A model generated the notes under the pieces. It searched no databases. It had not been told where the DNA came from and saw only the letters and a list, made by a program, of their open reading frames with translations. A stretch of 43,219 nucleotides of DNA from an uncultured Bacteroidales bacterium (GTDB taxonomy: Bacteria; Bacteroidota; Bacteroidia; Bacteroidales; Paludibacteraceae). How positions within the stretch are numbered: the stretch's first letter is position 1; each line of letters opens with the position of its first letter. The DNA lies in the NCBI GenBank assembly GCA_937915765.1, contig CALGHE010000027.1, forward strand, positions 1-43,219, read 5' to 3'. Position numbers and translations under genes: made by a program. Of the stretch, positions 24,530 to 33,933 are shown in pieces.

Positions 24530-25337
24530 CGAACAAAACGGGGCGGCTTTGAAGGCTGCCTCTTTTGAATATTCTAAACTGTTCTCGGAACTTGAGATAA
24601 CACATTTTTTCTCTACAAGAGCTGGAGGTGTGAGCGACGGATTATACTCAGAGCTGAACCTTGGCGAATATTGCGGAGATAAACTTGAAAATGTACGTGT
24701 CAACAGAGAATTGGTATGCTCTGCCGTTGGCGCTAAGAGGCTTTTTGTGCCCCGCGAAATTCACGAGTCTGAAATTTGCGAAATTGACGACACTTTCCTT
24801 TCCCTTTCTGAAACAGATGTTAGAGAGAGACTTTTGAAATACGACGCACTTGTCACAAATGTAAAGGAAATATGCATAGGCGTCACTACTGCAGACTGCG
24901 TTCCCCTTCTGCTTTTTGACAAAGTGAACAACGCGTCTGCTGCAATACATGCGGGCTGGCGTGGAGTTGTCAAAGAGATTGCCGCCAAAACCATTAACAT
25001 GATGGCTAATATCTACGGTTCTGAACCTGCAAACATATTTGCAGCCACTGGCCCTGCCATAAGCGCTGACGTTTTCGAAGTTGGTCCGGAAGTGGTTGCT
25101 GAATTTGAAAAAGTCTTTTCGCCTTGCGACATGAGCCTCATCAAATGCGGACTCGAAAACGGCAAAGCCACTATAGACCTGCAAAAAGCCTTGGAGATAC
25201 AACTGACAAACAGCGGAATCTCCATGAGTCATATAGATATAAACACAAACTGCACTTACACAAACTCAAGATATTTTTCCGCTCGCCGTGACGGACTAAC
25301 ATCAGGACGAGCAGTCAGCGCAATAATGCTTCGATAA
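24516..25337 (+). CDS. YfiH/LACC1-type purine nucleoside phosphorylase (multicopper-oxidase-like fold)
   Basis: 273 residues from the ATG at 24516, inside the end of obgE. The open frame continues upstream, but that part is a shadow of obgE. His83 in REIHES, Cys128 in TTADCVPLLL and His145 in HAGWRG are the three Zn-ligand and catalytic positions of the family, and ARRDG is near the end. The family phosphorolyses or deaminates purine nucleosides; it was formerly called laccase or polyphenol oxidase. Coupling to obgE is inferred from the overlap. Confidence 0.9.
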   Translation: MKKNNEQNGAALKAASFEYSKLFSELEITHFFSTRAGGVSDGLYSELNLGEYCGDKLENVRVNRELVCSAVGAKRLFVPREIHESEICEIDDTFLSLSETDVRERLLKYDALVTNVKEICIGVTTADCVPLLLFDKVNNASAAIHAGWRGVVKEIAAKTINMMANIYGSEPANIFAATGPAISADVFEVGPEVVAEFEKVFSPCDMSLIKCGLENGKATIDLQKALEIQLTNSGISMSHIDINTNCTYTNSRYFSARRDGLTSGRAVSAIMLR

Positions 25338-25380
25338 TCTTTTGAAAAGCCTCTTGTTCTTAGCCCTTCAAATTTAACTG

Positions 25381-25860
25381 TCATTTTGAAACAAGTTCAC
25401 ACACTGTCATTTCGCAACAGTCTATAAGCTTTTGCGGACTTATCTTTATCTGCAGTCCTCTGACACCGCCGCTAACATATATAAAAGGATACAGAGGAGC
25501 TGTGTTGTGAATAAACGTCGGAAACTTCTTTTTCATACCAAGCGGCGAACACCCACCACGAATATAGCCCGTGACCCCTAAAATATCCTTCATCGGTATC
25601 AAGTCACAACTTTTATTACCAGACACCTTTGCCGCAAATTTAAGATTCAGTTCATCAGCCCCCGGTATAACACATACAAAAAAACCGCTTTTGTCTCCGC
25701 GCAGCACAAGCGTCTTAAAAACCTGCTCAATCGGCTCGTTCAACTGTTCCGCCACATGCACCGCACTAAGGTCGCTCTCGTCAACCTGATAAGGCACAAG
25801 CTCATACGCAATCTTTTTAGAATCCAGCAACCTTGCCGCATTTGTCTTTTGTATCTTCAT
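25381..25860 (-). CDS. ybaK: Cys-tRNA(Pro) deacylase, YbaK/EbsC family
   Basis: Trans-acting editing enzyme that hydrolyses Cys wrongly attached to tRNA-Pro. 159 residues, normal length. Lys49 in VFKTLVLRG is at the conserved catalytic Lys position, and GYIRGGCSPLG (98-108) is the substrate-binding loop. The terminator of glyA lies only 20 bp upstream, so it should have its own promoter, but I see no good TAnnTTTG there. Another possibility is read-through from glyA. Confidence 0.93.
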   Translation of the reverse strand: MKIQKTNAARLLDSKKIAYELVPYQVDESDLSAVHVAEQLNEPIEQVFKTLVLRGDKSGFFVCVIPGADELNLKFAAKVSGNKSCDLIPMKDILGVTGYIRGGCSPLGMKKKFPTFIHNTAPLYPFIYVSGGVRGLQIKISPQKLIDCCEMTVCELVSK

Positions 25861-25879
25861 ATAAATTTAAACGATTAAA

Positions 25880-25908
25880 AAAGAGACGTCCCTTGAGAAC
25901 GTCTCTTT
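25880..25908 (-). terminator. Terminator of glyA
   Basis: AAAGAGACGT (25880-25889) and ACGTCTCTTT (25899-25908) form a perfect 10-bp stem. On the minus strand a T run follows. It sits 47 bp after the glyA stop. Confidence 0.85.
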
Positions 25909-25955
25909 CGTATATAAGTCAAAGCAAGCTCTCACACAAGCAAGAAACTGCAAAA

Positions 25956-27236
25956 TTACCATGCGAACAATGGATAGTCTGCCATTATCTTGTTCACTTT
26001 TTCGCGAACAGCGGCAATAGTCTTGTCACATTCAGGAGCAGAAAGCACAGTGTCTATCATTTCCACGATTTCTTCCATCAGAGGTTCCTTAGCGCCACGA
26101 GTTGTGATAGCCGGAGTACCGAAACGCAAGCCTGAAGTCTGGAACGGAGAACGACTGTCAAACGGCACCATGTTTTTGTTAGTTGTGATATCTGCAGCCA
26201 CCAAAGCCTTCTCTGCCAATTTACCTGTAAGTTCAGGGAACTTAGGACGCAAATCAACAAGCATTGAGTGATTGTCAGTTCCATCAGAGATAATTTTATA
26301 ACCCTTATTCATGAAAGCTTTAGCCATTGCTGCTGCATTAGCCTTAACCTGAGACTGGTAAGTCTTATATTCAGGCTGCAAAGCCTCTTCAAAAGCCACA
26401 GCCTTAGCTGCGATAACGTGCTCTAGCGGTCCGCCCTGAATACCAGGGAAAACAGCAGAGTCAAGCAAAGCAGACATCATTCTCACTTCGCCCTTAGGAG
26501 TCTTCTTGCCCCATGGATTTTCAAAGTCCTTGCCCATCATAATGACACCACCACGAGGACCACGAAGAGTCTTGTGTGTTGTAGAAGTCACGATATGAGC
26601 GTGCTTAACCGGATTTTCCAACAAGCCGGCGGCGATGAGTCCGGCAGGGTGTGCCATGTCAACCATGAAGATTGCGCCAATTTCGTCAGCAACCTTACGG
26701 ATACGAGCGTAATCCCATTCACGAGAATAAGCAGACGCTCCCGCAATAATCAACTTAGGCTTTTCTGCACGAGCAACCTGTTCCAGCTGGTCGTAGTCAA
26801 CACGTCCGGTATCTTCCTTAACGTTATATTCCAAAGCGTTGAACATCAAACCAGAGAAATTCACTGGCGAACCGTGAGAAAGGTGACCGCCGTGCGACAA
26901 GTTTAGCCCCAAGAATTTGTCGCCAGCATTCATACAAGCCAAGAAAACAGCTGCGTTAGCCTGAGCTCCTGAATGCGGCTGCACGTTAGCCCATTCCGCT
27001 CCGAAAATTTTCTTTAGTCTGTCTATGGCAAGCTGCTCGCTCAAGTCAACAACCTCACAACCTCCGTAGTATCTCTTTCCTGGATAACCTTCGGCGTACT
27101 TGTTTGTCAAGCATGAACCCATTGCCTGCATAACCTGTTCACTCACGAAATTTTCAGAAGCGATAAGCTCGATGCCCTTGAGCTGACGCTGACGTTCTTT
27201 TTCGATAATTTCGAAAATTGCATTGTCTCTCTTCAT
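25956..27236 (-). CDS. glyA: Serine hydroxymethyltransferase
   Basis: PLP enzyme converting serine plus tetrahydrofolate to glycine and methylene-THF. 426 residues, full length. GIELIASENFVSEQV is the N-terminal signature, Asp193 in FMVDMAHPAG contacts the PLP ring nitrogen, and Lys222 in TSTTHKTLRGPRGG is the Schiff-base Lys. It is transcribed alone between its -7 box and terminator. Confidence 0.98.
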   Translation of the reverse strand: MKRDNAIFEIIEKERQRQLKGIELIASENFVSEQVMQAMGSCLTNKYAEGYPGKRYYGGCEVVDLSEQLAIDRLKKIFGAEWANVQPHSGAQANAAVFLACMNAGDKFLGLNLSHGGHLSHGSPVNFSGLMFNALEYNVKEDTGRVDYDQLEQVARAEKPKLIIAGASAYSREWDYARIRKVADEIGAIFMVDMAHPAGLIAAGLLENPVKHAHIVTSTTHKTLRGPRGGVIMMGKDFENPWGKKTPKGEVRMMSALLDSAVFPGIQGGPLEHVIAAKAVAFEEALQPEYKTYQSQVKANAAAMAKAFMNKGYKIISDGTDNHSMLVDLRPKFPELTGKLAEKALVAADITTNKNMVPFDSRSPFQTSGLRFGTPAITTRGAKEPLMEEIVEMIDTVLSAPECDKTIAAVREKVNKIMADYPLFAW

Positions 27237-27278
27237 ATTGTATAATGTATAAAATTTATTCGTTACCTAGAACTTCTG

Positions 27279-27286
27279 CAAAATTA
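27279..27286 (-). promoter_or_regulatory. -7 box (TAATTTTG) for glyA
   Basis: Minus-strand match to TAnnTTTG with a leader of about 35 nt. Confidence 0.5.
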
Positions 27287-27490
27287 CTCTTTTTAAGTTA
27301 ATTTTTTAGAAAAGTTTGAAAAAGTTTGACATATAAGTGAAAAAATGTCCTTTATCGTGCTTTTTCTACAATTTCAACTAAACAAATTCTTGGTCTTATC
27401 GTTTTAATTAACGTAATTTGTATTGTTTTTCGAGATATTTGAAAAACGGACAAAGGCTCGTATTCTGCAAAAAGAAAAACTCGCGCCAAA

Positions 27491-28243
27491 ATGATGACTA
27501 AATTAAAAAGAAAAATGGACAAAAAGAAAAAAACAGAAAAGAAAGAGAAAAAAGAGAATTTGCTCCTGAACATTATTTTCAACATCGTGCTGCCAGTGAT
27601 TATTCTTTCTAAACTGACGGATGAAGATAAACTTGGCCCGATTTACGGACTTGTAGTGGCTCTGGCCTTCCCTACTTTGTATTTTTTGTATGACCTCGCT
27701 TCGCAGAAAAAATTTAATTTCCTTTCTATAATAGGGTTCGCCGGAATATTTCTTACAGGTATCATTGGTGTGTTCAAGTTTCCGAGCGAATGGATAGCCG
27801 TTAAAGAAGCGGCCGTGCCTATGCTTATTGGCATAGCTGTACTTGTATCGCTCAAAACACCGTATCCGCTCGTTAAGAAATTAATATACAACGACACGCT
27901 TCTCGACACTGAACGCATAGAAAACAAACTAAAAGAAAACGGTAACTACGACAAGTTTGAAAAAACATTAGTTTACTCAACTTACATGCTGGCCGGCTCT
28001 TTTCTGCTCTCTTCTGTGCTTAATTTCGCTCTTGCTAAATATCTGATTCATAGTCCTACTGGCACTGAAGAGTTTTCGCAAGAACTTGCTAAAATGACAG
28101 GGCTTAGCTACCCCGTTATCGCATTGCCTTCTACATTAGTGATGTTAATCGCCCTTTTTTACCTCATAAAGAAAACATCCAAACTGACCGGATTTGAATT
28201 TGAGGAGCTTTTGGCAGAGAACTTAAGAGAAGAAAATAAATAA
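27491..28243 (+). CDS. VC0807-like integral membrane protein
   Basis: 250 residues. A very basic start (KLKRKMDKKKKTEKKEKKE) precedes about six hydrophobic helices, with GPIYGLVVALAFPTLYFLYDL in the first pair and a long polar middle (NDTLLDTERIENKLKENG). The pattern recalls the VC0807/septation-protein-A-like family, whose role is unknown. Starts at 27491, 27494 or 27515 are all possible; the last leaves a shorter basic tail. murF-alr follows 53 bp downstream and may share the transcript. Confidence 0.6.
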   Translation: MMTKLKRKMDKKKKTEKKEKKENLLLNIIFNIVLPVIILSKLTDEDKLGPIYGLVVALAFPTLYFLYDLASQKKFNFLSIIGFAGIFLTGIIGVFKFPSEWIAVKEAAVPMLIGIAVLVSLKTPYPLVKKLIYNDTLLDTERIENKLKENGNYDKFEKTLVYSTYMLAGSFLLSSVLNFALAKYLIHSPTGTEEFSQELAKMTGLSYPVIALPSTLVMLIALFYLIKKTSKLTGFEFEELLAENLREENK

Positions 28244-28296
28244 AATTCACGCTTACGCACTTTCGGTACGTATCCTATACTTTAAAACTTTTGAAT

Positions 28297-30759
28297 ATGT
28301 ACACTATTCCAGAAATCGCTAACATCATAGGCGGAAAAGTAATTGGAAACGGGTTCGGACACATCAGCAAACTGTCTGCTGACAGCCGCGCAATATCATT
28401 TCCAGAAAAAACTCTCTTTATTGCTATAAAGACATGCAGAAATGACGGACACAAATACATCGACAGCACTTACAAGAACGGTGTGAGAAGCTTTGTCGTG
28501 TCTGACCCAAACATAGATTTTTCAAAGTACGACAACTCTAACTTCATTGTTGTGGACAGCACGCTGGACGCTCTGCAAAAACTGGCGGCAAATCACCGTA
28601 ACAGATTCAAGCTTCCTGTCATAGGCATAACTGGAAGCAACGGCAAAACAATCGTGAAAGAGTGGCTTTTTCAGCTTCTTAACAAGGATCTTAGGATTAC
28701 CCGCTCGCCAAGAAGCTACAATTCTCAGATTGGTGTTCCTTTCTCCGTATGGGAGATGAACGCCGACAGCCAGATTGCTATATTCGAAGCCGGAATTTCT
28801 CAACCCGGCGAGATGGCTAAGCTTGCCCCGGTTATAAATCCGACAATCGGCATATTTACAAATTTAGGCGAGGCTCATCAGGAAAATTTTTCCTCACTTA
28901 AACAGAAATGCAACGAAAAGCTTCTTCTTTTCAAAAACTGTGACATACTGATATATGACAAGGACAATAAACTTGTGGACATCAGCGTGCGGCAAGCTGG
29001 CTTAAAAGCTAAACTTTTGACTTTCGGCAGGTGTTCGGAAGCCGACATTCAAGTTTTGTCAACCGATAAAGATGCAGGACGAACAACTGTCAAATATCTG
29101 TATAAATCTGTTTATCACGAATTTGAAATCCCTTTTACGGATGATGCTTCTATCGAAAACGCTTTGCTCTGTCTCGCTGTAATGCTGCATTTGGATATTC
29201 CGCAAAAAGACATCAACGAGCGAATGGCTCTTCTGGAACCTGTGGCTATGAGGCTGGAGGTAAAGAAAGGGCTGAACGGATGCACTTTGATAAACGACAG
29301 TTACAATTCTGACTTCAACTCACTTAGCATCGCCTTGGACTTCCTGAAACAGCAAGCCAACGTGTCTGGTGGCAGAATCACTGTTATTTTGTCCGACATA
29401 TACCAAAGCGGCGAAAATCCTGAAATCCTGTACAAACGTGTGCAGTCGCTCTTGGAAAACAAAAACATAGACAGATTCATTGGCGTGGGACACGAAATCT
29501 GCAAATTCCAAAACCTGAAATTTGCTGACGATTCTGCTTTTTTCAAAAGCACAGCCGACTTTCTTTCGCACATGGACGAACTCAACTTCCGTCAAGAAAC
29601 AATACTTCTGAAAGGCTCGCGCGATTTCCAGTTCGAAACTATTTCCGACAAACTTTCTGAGTGCGTGCACGAAACCGCGCTTGAAGTGAACCTGAGCGCT
29701 CTGGTCAGAAATTTCAATTATTTCCGTTCGTTCCTTAAACCGGAGACTAAAATCATGAGCATGGTGAAGGCTTATGCCTATGGCAGCGGCGATGTCGAAG
29801 TGGCAAGGACCTTGCAGATGAACGGATGCGACTACCTTGCCGTAGCCATAGCTGACGAGGGCGAAACCCTAAGAAAAGAGGGAATACATATACCTATTGT
29901 CGTGATGAATCCGGAAAAAAACAGTTTCAGAAAGATTTTTGAAAACAATCTTGAACCTGAAATATACAGTTTCAATATGCTCGACCTCGTAATGAAAGAG
30001 GCTAAAAATATGGGAATTACAGAATATCCGATTCATATTAAGATTGACACTGGCATGCATCGGCTTGGGTTTAATCCGGACGAAATAGACTCGCTGATAA
30101 AGAAATTGAAAGACCAGAATTTTGTGATGCCTCGCTCCATATTTTCGCACCTCGTCGGGTCGGACGACGCTAAATTTGACGAGTTTACAAGAAAGCAACT
30201 CGCTTTGTTCGAAACTGCAAAGGCAAAGATACAGAACGCATTCTCTCACAAGGTAATAGCTCACATACTGAACTCTGCCGGCATTGAAAGATTCAGCGAC
30301 TATCAGCACGACATGGTTCGTCTCGGCATCGGACATTACGGCATAAGTTCCGTACCTACGCAAAAACTCGAAGAGGTGTGCTCTCTGAAAACCAATATTC
30401 TGCAAATTAAACATGTGCCGGCTAACGAAACTGTAGGCTACAGCCGCAAAGGGGTGCTGAATCGAGACTCTGTTATCGGCGCCATTCCTATTGGATATGC
30501 AGACGGGCTGGACCGCCATTTGGGCAATGGGGTAGGTAAAGTGATTGTAAAAGGCAAACGTGCTCCTATCGTGGGAAATGTCTGCATGGACGTGTGCATG
30601 ATAGACCTGACTGACATCAACGCTGAAGAGGGCGACGAAGTGACTATATTCGGCGATGGACTGTCGATAAACGAAGTGGCGCAATGGCTCGGAACAATAC
30701 CTTACGAGGTACTGACCAGTATCTCAAGACGCGTCAGACGAATTTATTATAAGGAATAG
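28297..30759 (+). CDS. Bifunctional MurF ligase / alanine racemase
   Basis: 820 residues from the ATG at 28297; an upstream TTG is unlikely. Residues 1-450 are UDP-MurNAc-tripeptide:D-Ala-D-Ala ligase, with the P-loop GITGSNGKT (110-118) and NSYNSDFNSL for the C-terminal lobe. Residues from about 455 are an alanine racemase: Lys491 in MVKAYAYGSG is the PLP Lys and Tyr715 in VGYSRKG the second catalytic base. Making D-Ala and attaching D-Ala-D-Ala in one protein is a known Bacteroidota fusion. Both active sites look intact. Confidence 0.96.
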   Translation: MYTIPEIANIIGGKVIGNGFGHISKLSADSRAISFPEKTLFIAIKTCRNDGHKYIDSTYKNGVRSFVVSDPNIDFSKYDNSNFIVVDSTLDALQKLAANHRNRFKLPVIGITGSNGKTIVKEWLFQLLNKDLRITRSPRSYNSQIGVPFSVWEMNADSQIAIFEAGISQPGEMAKLAPVINPTIGIFTNLGEAHQENFSSLKQKCNEKLLLFKNCDILIYDKDNKLVDISVRQAGLKAKLLTFGRCSEADIQVLSTDKDAGRTTVKYLYKSVYHEFEIPFTDDASIENALLCLAVMLHLDIPQKDINERMALLEPVAMRLEVKKGLNGCTLINDSYNSDFNSLSIALDFLKQQANVSGGRITVILSDIYQSGENPEILYKRVQSLLENKNIDRFIGVGHEICKFQNLKFADDSAFFKSTADFLSHMDELNFRQETILLKGSRDFQFETISDKLSECVHETALEVNLSALVRNFNYFRSFLKPETKIMSMVKAYAYGSGDVEVARTLQMNGCDYLAVAIADEGETLRKEGIHIPIVVMNPEKNSFRKIFENNLEPEIYSFNMLDLVMKEAKNMGITEYPIHIKIDTGMHRLGFNPDEIDSLIKKLKDQNFVMPRSIFSHLVGSDDAKFDEFTRKQLALFETAKAKIQNAFSHKVIAHILNSAGIERFSDYQHDMVRLGIGHYGISSVPTQKLEEVCSLKTNILQIKHVPANETVGYSRKGVLNRDSVIGAIPIGYADGLDRHLGNGVGKVIVKGKRAPIVGNVCMDVCMIDLTDINAEEGDEVTIFGDGLSINEVAQWLGTIPYEVLTSISRRVRRIYYKE

Positions 30760-30789
30760 GCATACAAGCCATTGAAAACAACTCTCATA

Positions 30790-30831
30790 AAAACGTCCGC
30801 AATTTTCTATTCGAAAAATTGCGGACGTTTT
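30790..30831 (+). terminator. Terminator of murF-alr
   Basis: A perfect 17-bp stem: the left arm is 30790-30806 and the right arm 30815-30831, centred on CGTCCGCAATT and AATTGCGGACG. CTCTT follows. It is one of the strongest hairpins in the window. Confidence 0.85.
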
Positions 30832-30895
30832 CTCTTAACTCAAAAATTTATAACCTTTCTCAAATCACTTGTTTCTATTTTTCAATTATTTTGAT

Positions 30896-30903
30896 TACCT
30901 TTG
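30896..30903 (+). promoter_or_regulatory. -7 box (TACCTTTG) for era
   Basis: TAnnTTTG match that leaves about 75 nt before the ATG at 30979. An ATT/ATG-like longer frame from 30901 would start inside this box, which supports the later start. Confidence 0.55.
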
Positions 30904-30978
30904 CCGACATTATATGAAAGTCGCTTGATTTGGGCGCGAGTTTCTTTTTTATTTAGATATTTTTTGCAAAAACAGAAT

Positions 30979-31860
30979 ATGCATAAATCAGGATTTGTCA
31001 ATATCGTAGGAAATCCGAACGTAGGTAAGTCAACTTTGATGAATGCCCTTGTCGGAGAAAGAATTTCGATTATCACGTCGAAAGCTCAAACTACACGTCA
31101 CCGCATTATGGGAATCGTAAACGGCGAAGATTTTCAGATTGTGTATTCGGACACGCCCGGAGTACTGAAACCGAATTACAAGCTGCAAGAGTCCATGCTA
31201 AATTTTTCGACCGGAGCGTTGAAAGACGCTGACATTATTCTCTATGTTACTGACACTGTCGAAAGCATAGACAAGAATGCTGACTTTCTTGAGAAAATCA
31301 AGATGCAGCACGTTCCTGTTTTGCTGATTATCAACAAAATAGATTTGACAGATCAAAATAAACTCGTTGAAATGGTGGAGAAATGGCAGGATATACTTCC
31401 GCTTGCTGAAATTATCCCTGTCTCTGCCAAAAACAACTTCAATCTTGAATATCTTCTAAAAAGAATAAAGGAGCTACTACCCGACTCTCCTCCGTTCTTT
31501 GAGAAAGATGCCTTGACAGACAAGCCAGCAAGATTCTTCGTGACCGAAATTATCCGTGAGAAAATTCTCATCAATTACGACAGAGAGATTCCTTATTCTG
31601 TAGAAGTGGCTGTGGAACAGTTTAAGGAAGAGGATAACCTTATCCGCATAAACGCGGTGATATACGTGGAGCGAGACTCACAGAAAGGCATCATCATTGG
31701 CCAGCGCGGACGAATGCTGAAACGTGTTGGCTCAGAAGCTAGAAAAGACATCGAGATGTTCTTCGACAAAAAGGTCTTTCTTGAGCTTTTCGTCAAAGTG
31801 GAAAAAGATTGGAGAAACAAAGATGTTAAACTGAAAAATTTCGGCTACAAATTAGACTAA
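30979..31860 (+). CDS. era: GTPase Era
   Basis: GTPase that binds 16S rRNA near its 3' end in 30S assembly. 293 residues from the ATG at 30979; the open frame reaches 30901 but the extra 26 residues are not Era-like and overlap the promoter. G1 is GNPNVGKS (11-18), G3 DTPG, G4 NKID. The C-terminal KH domain has the loop IIGQRGRMLKRVG. der follows 92 bp downstream, and ksgA, which acts on the same rRNA region, is elsewhere in the window. Confidence 0.96.
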   Translation: MHKSGFVNIVGNPNVGKSTLMNALVGERISIITSKAQTTRHRIMGIVNGEDFQIVYSDTPGVLKPNYKLQESMLNFSTGALKDADIILYVTDTVESIDKNADFLEKIKMQHVPVLLIINKIDLTDQNKLVEMVEKWQDILPLAEIIPVSAKNNFNLEYLLKRIKELLPDSPPFFEKDALTDKPARFFVTEIIREKILINYDREIPYSVEVAVEQFKEEDNLIRINAVIYVERDSQKGIIIGQRGRMLKRVGSEARKDIEMFFDKKVFLELFVKVEKDWRNKDVKLKNFGYKLD

Positions 31861-31952
31861 ACTGCTGTTTTGAGTCTTTTAACGGATGCCGGAATTGCCG
31901 CCTCACGCCTTTCGGCCGGAAGCGGTTTCTTTAAAGAAAGGAGCATTAGACA

Positions 31953-33272
31953 ATGAAAAATAACTTAGTTGCGATAGTTGGACGTCCTAATGTCGGAAAG
32001 TCAACACTGTTCAATCGTCTGACTCAGACTCGCCGCGCCATAGTTAATGACGAAGCCGGCACTACTCGTGACCGTCAGTACGGAAAAGTCGTATGGAACG
32101 GACAGGAGTTCTCCATCGTTGACACCGGCGGCTGGGTTGTAAACTCGGACGACATATTTGAAGAGGAAATAAGAAAGCAGGTTAAGATTGCGATTGAAGA
32201 GTGCGATTTGATTCTGTTCGTCGTTGACGTTATGAACGGACTGACAGACCTCGACACTCAGGTTGGGCGATTGCTAAGACAGACGGACAAGCCTGTTATT
32301 GTAGTGGGCAATAAAGTGGACAACAACGAGTGGCAATATGCTGCGGCGGAGTTTTATAAACTCGGTCTGGGAGACCCTTTCACCATTGCTGCCATAAACG
32401 GCTCTGGCACCGGCGACCTGCTTGACGAAATACTTGATAAAATGCCCAAAAAGCAAGACGAGGACGACACTCTTGAAGATTTGCCTAAATTCGCAATCGT
32501 CGGACGTCCTAACGCCGGAAAATCGTCTATTATTAACGCTTTTATGGACGAAGACCGGTACATCGTTACTGACATTGCCGGCACTACACGTGATAGCATT
32601 CACTCAAGATACAACAAGTTCGGATACGACTTTTATCTAATCGACACTGCCGGAATTCGAAAGAAAAGCAAGGTTACGGAAGACCTTGAGTACTTCTCGG
32701 TTATCCGCTCCATCCGCTCTATAGAGGATTCTGATGTGTGTATTTTGATGATAGACGCCACCCGCGGCATTGAAAGTCAAGACCTCAATATCGTGCAGCT
32801 TATACAGAAGAATAAAAAAGGGATTGTTGTATGTGTCAACAAATGGGATTTGATAGAAAATAAAGACTCTAAATCAACGCTCGTATTTGAGAAAGCTATT
32901 AAAGAGAGGCTTGCACCGTTTGACGACTTCCCGATAATCTTCACATCTGCCATAAACAAGCAGAGAATATTTAAGGTAGTGGAAGCTGCTATGGAGGTGT
33001 ACAACAACAGAAAAACTCACATTTCGACCAGCAAGCTGAACGAGTTCTTCCTGCCTCTTATCGAAGCTTATCCGCCTCCGGCCATCAAAGGCAAGTACAT
33101 TAAGATTAAATACGTGATGCAGCTTCCGGAAACAGCAATTCCGTCGTTTGTGTTCTTCGCAAATTTGCCGCAATACGTAAAAGATCCGTACAAACGCTTC
33201 TTAGAAAATAAGTTGAGGGCAAACTGGAACTTCACTGGAACTCCGATTAACATATTTATCAGACAGAAGTAG
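31953..33272 (+). CDS. der: GTPase Der (EngA)
   Basis: Double GTPase of 50S assembly. 439 residues. The first G domain has GRPNVGKS (10-17) and DTGGW; the second has GRPNAGKS near residue 185, DTAGIRKKSKV and NKWDL. The C-terminal KH-like domain includes KIKYVMQLP. The 92-bp spacer from era is GC-rich for this genome and contains GCCG/CGGC inverted segments, but I could not draw a convincing structure. Confidence 0.97.
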   Translation: MKNNLVAIVGRPNVGKSTLFNRLTQTRRAIVNDEAGTTRDRQYGKVVWNGQEFSIVDTGGWVVNSDDIFEEEIRKQVKIAIEECDLILFVVDVMNGLTDLDTQVGRLLRQTDKPVIVVGNKVDNNEWQYAAAEFYKLGLGDPFTIAAINGSGTGDLLDEILDKMPKKQDEDDTLEDLPKFAIVGRPNAGKSSIINAFMDEDRYIVTDIAGTTRDSIHSRYNKFGYDFYLIDTAGIRKKSKVTEDLEYFSVIRSIRSIEDSDVCILMIDATRGIESQDLNIVQLIQKNKKGIVVCVNKWDLIENKDSKSTLVFEKAIKERLAPFDDFPIIFTSAINKQRIFKVVEAAMEVYNNRKTHISTSKLNEFFLPLIEAYPPPAIKGKYIKIKYVMQLPETAIPSFVFFANLPQYVKDPYKRFLENKLRANWNFTGTPINIFIRQK

Positions 33273-33296
33273 AAGTAAGTTTCAATACTTAGCAAA

Positions 33297-33330
33297 AAAC
33301 GGGAAGAGCGTCATTATGTTCTTCCCGTTT
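33297..33330 (+). terminator. Bidirectional terminator between der and the DUF3276 gene
   Basis: AAACGGGAAGA (33297-33307) and TCTTCCCGTTT (33320-33330) form a perfect 11-bp stem. T-tracts follow on the plus strand (CTTTTTG) and on the minus strand (TTTTTTG). Confidence 0.85.
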
Positions 33331-33379
33331 CTTTTTGACGCACGAATAGACAGCCTACAGACACAACCAAAATAAAAAA

Positions 33380-33410
33380 ATGACAAAAGAACGCAAGTTT
33401 CTTCTGTCAT
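33380..33410 (-). terminator. Terminator of the DUF3276 gene
   Basis: ATGACAAAAGAA (33380-33391) pairs with TTCTTCTGTCAT (33399-33410) over 12 bp with one wobble. On the minus strand seven T residues follow. It lies 54 bp after the DUF3276 stop. Confidence 0.75.
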
Positions 33411-33463
33411 TAGGCTAACAATCTCCTATTTTTCAAATAAAGACCGCCTTTTACAGCAGCACA

Positions 33464-33844
33464 TTATTTATTAAAATCGAAATCAAAACTAGAACCCGGC
33501 ATATCGTCGTTTTCCTCCTGAGAACCAAAAACTGTTTCCGTCGAAACAACGCCACCTTCCGAATTCATCTTGTTAATGAACGAGATAACTTCCGCTAAGC
33601 CATCCGAAAACTTCTCAAAATCCTCCTTATACAAGAAAATCTTGTGCTTCTCGAACGAAATCTGAGCATCATCACCCTCTCCATTCACTTTCTTTTTGCT
33701 TTCCGTAATAGCTAAAAAGAGATCATCCTTTCTGTTCTTCTTAACATCAAGATAGTAAATCCTCTTTCCAGCTTTTATAGCCTTAGAATACACTATCTCT
33801 TGGTCTCTTTTCTCACCATCGTTTTTTCTCTTAAAGTCTTCCAT
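33464..33844 (-). CDS. DUF3276 / PUR-alpha-like nucleic-acid-binding protein
   Basis: 126 residues. IVYSKAIKAGKRIYYLDVKKNRKDDLFLAITESKKK and the later HKIFLYKEDFEKFSDGL are the beta-beta-beta-alpha PUR-repeat pattern of the DUF3276 family in Bacteroidota. Related PUR proteins bind single-stranded DNA or RNA; the target here is unknown. The tail is acidic and ends in SFDFDFNK. It is a single-gene unit. Confidence 0.85.
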   Translation of the reverse strand: MEDFKRKNDGEKRDQEIVYSKAIKAGKRIYYLDVKKNRKDDLFLAITESKKKVNGEGDDAQISFEKHKIFLYKEDFEKFSDGLAEVISFINKMNSEGGVVSTETVFGSQEENDDMPGSSFDFDFNK

Positions 33845-33933
33845 AGCATTAACTTATTTTTGTAAAAATTTTTCGCCCCAAAGATTAGCAAAAAAAACAA
33901 AAAAAACAAATTTTCACCAATAAAAATGCAATA

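Noticed and set aside
30901..30978. N-terminal extension of Era
   Set aside because: It would begin inside the -7 box, and Era starts just before GNPNVGKS in the family.
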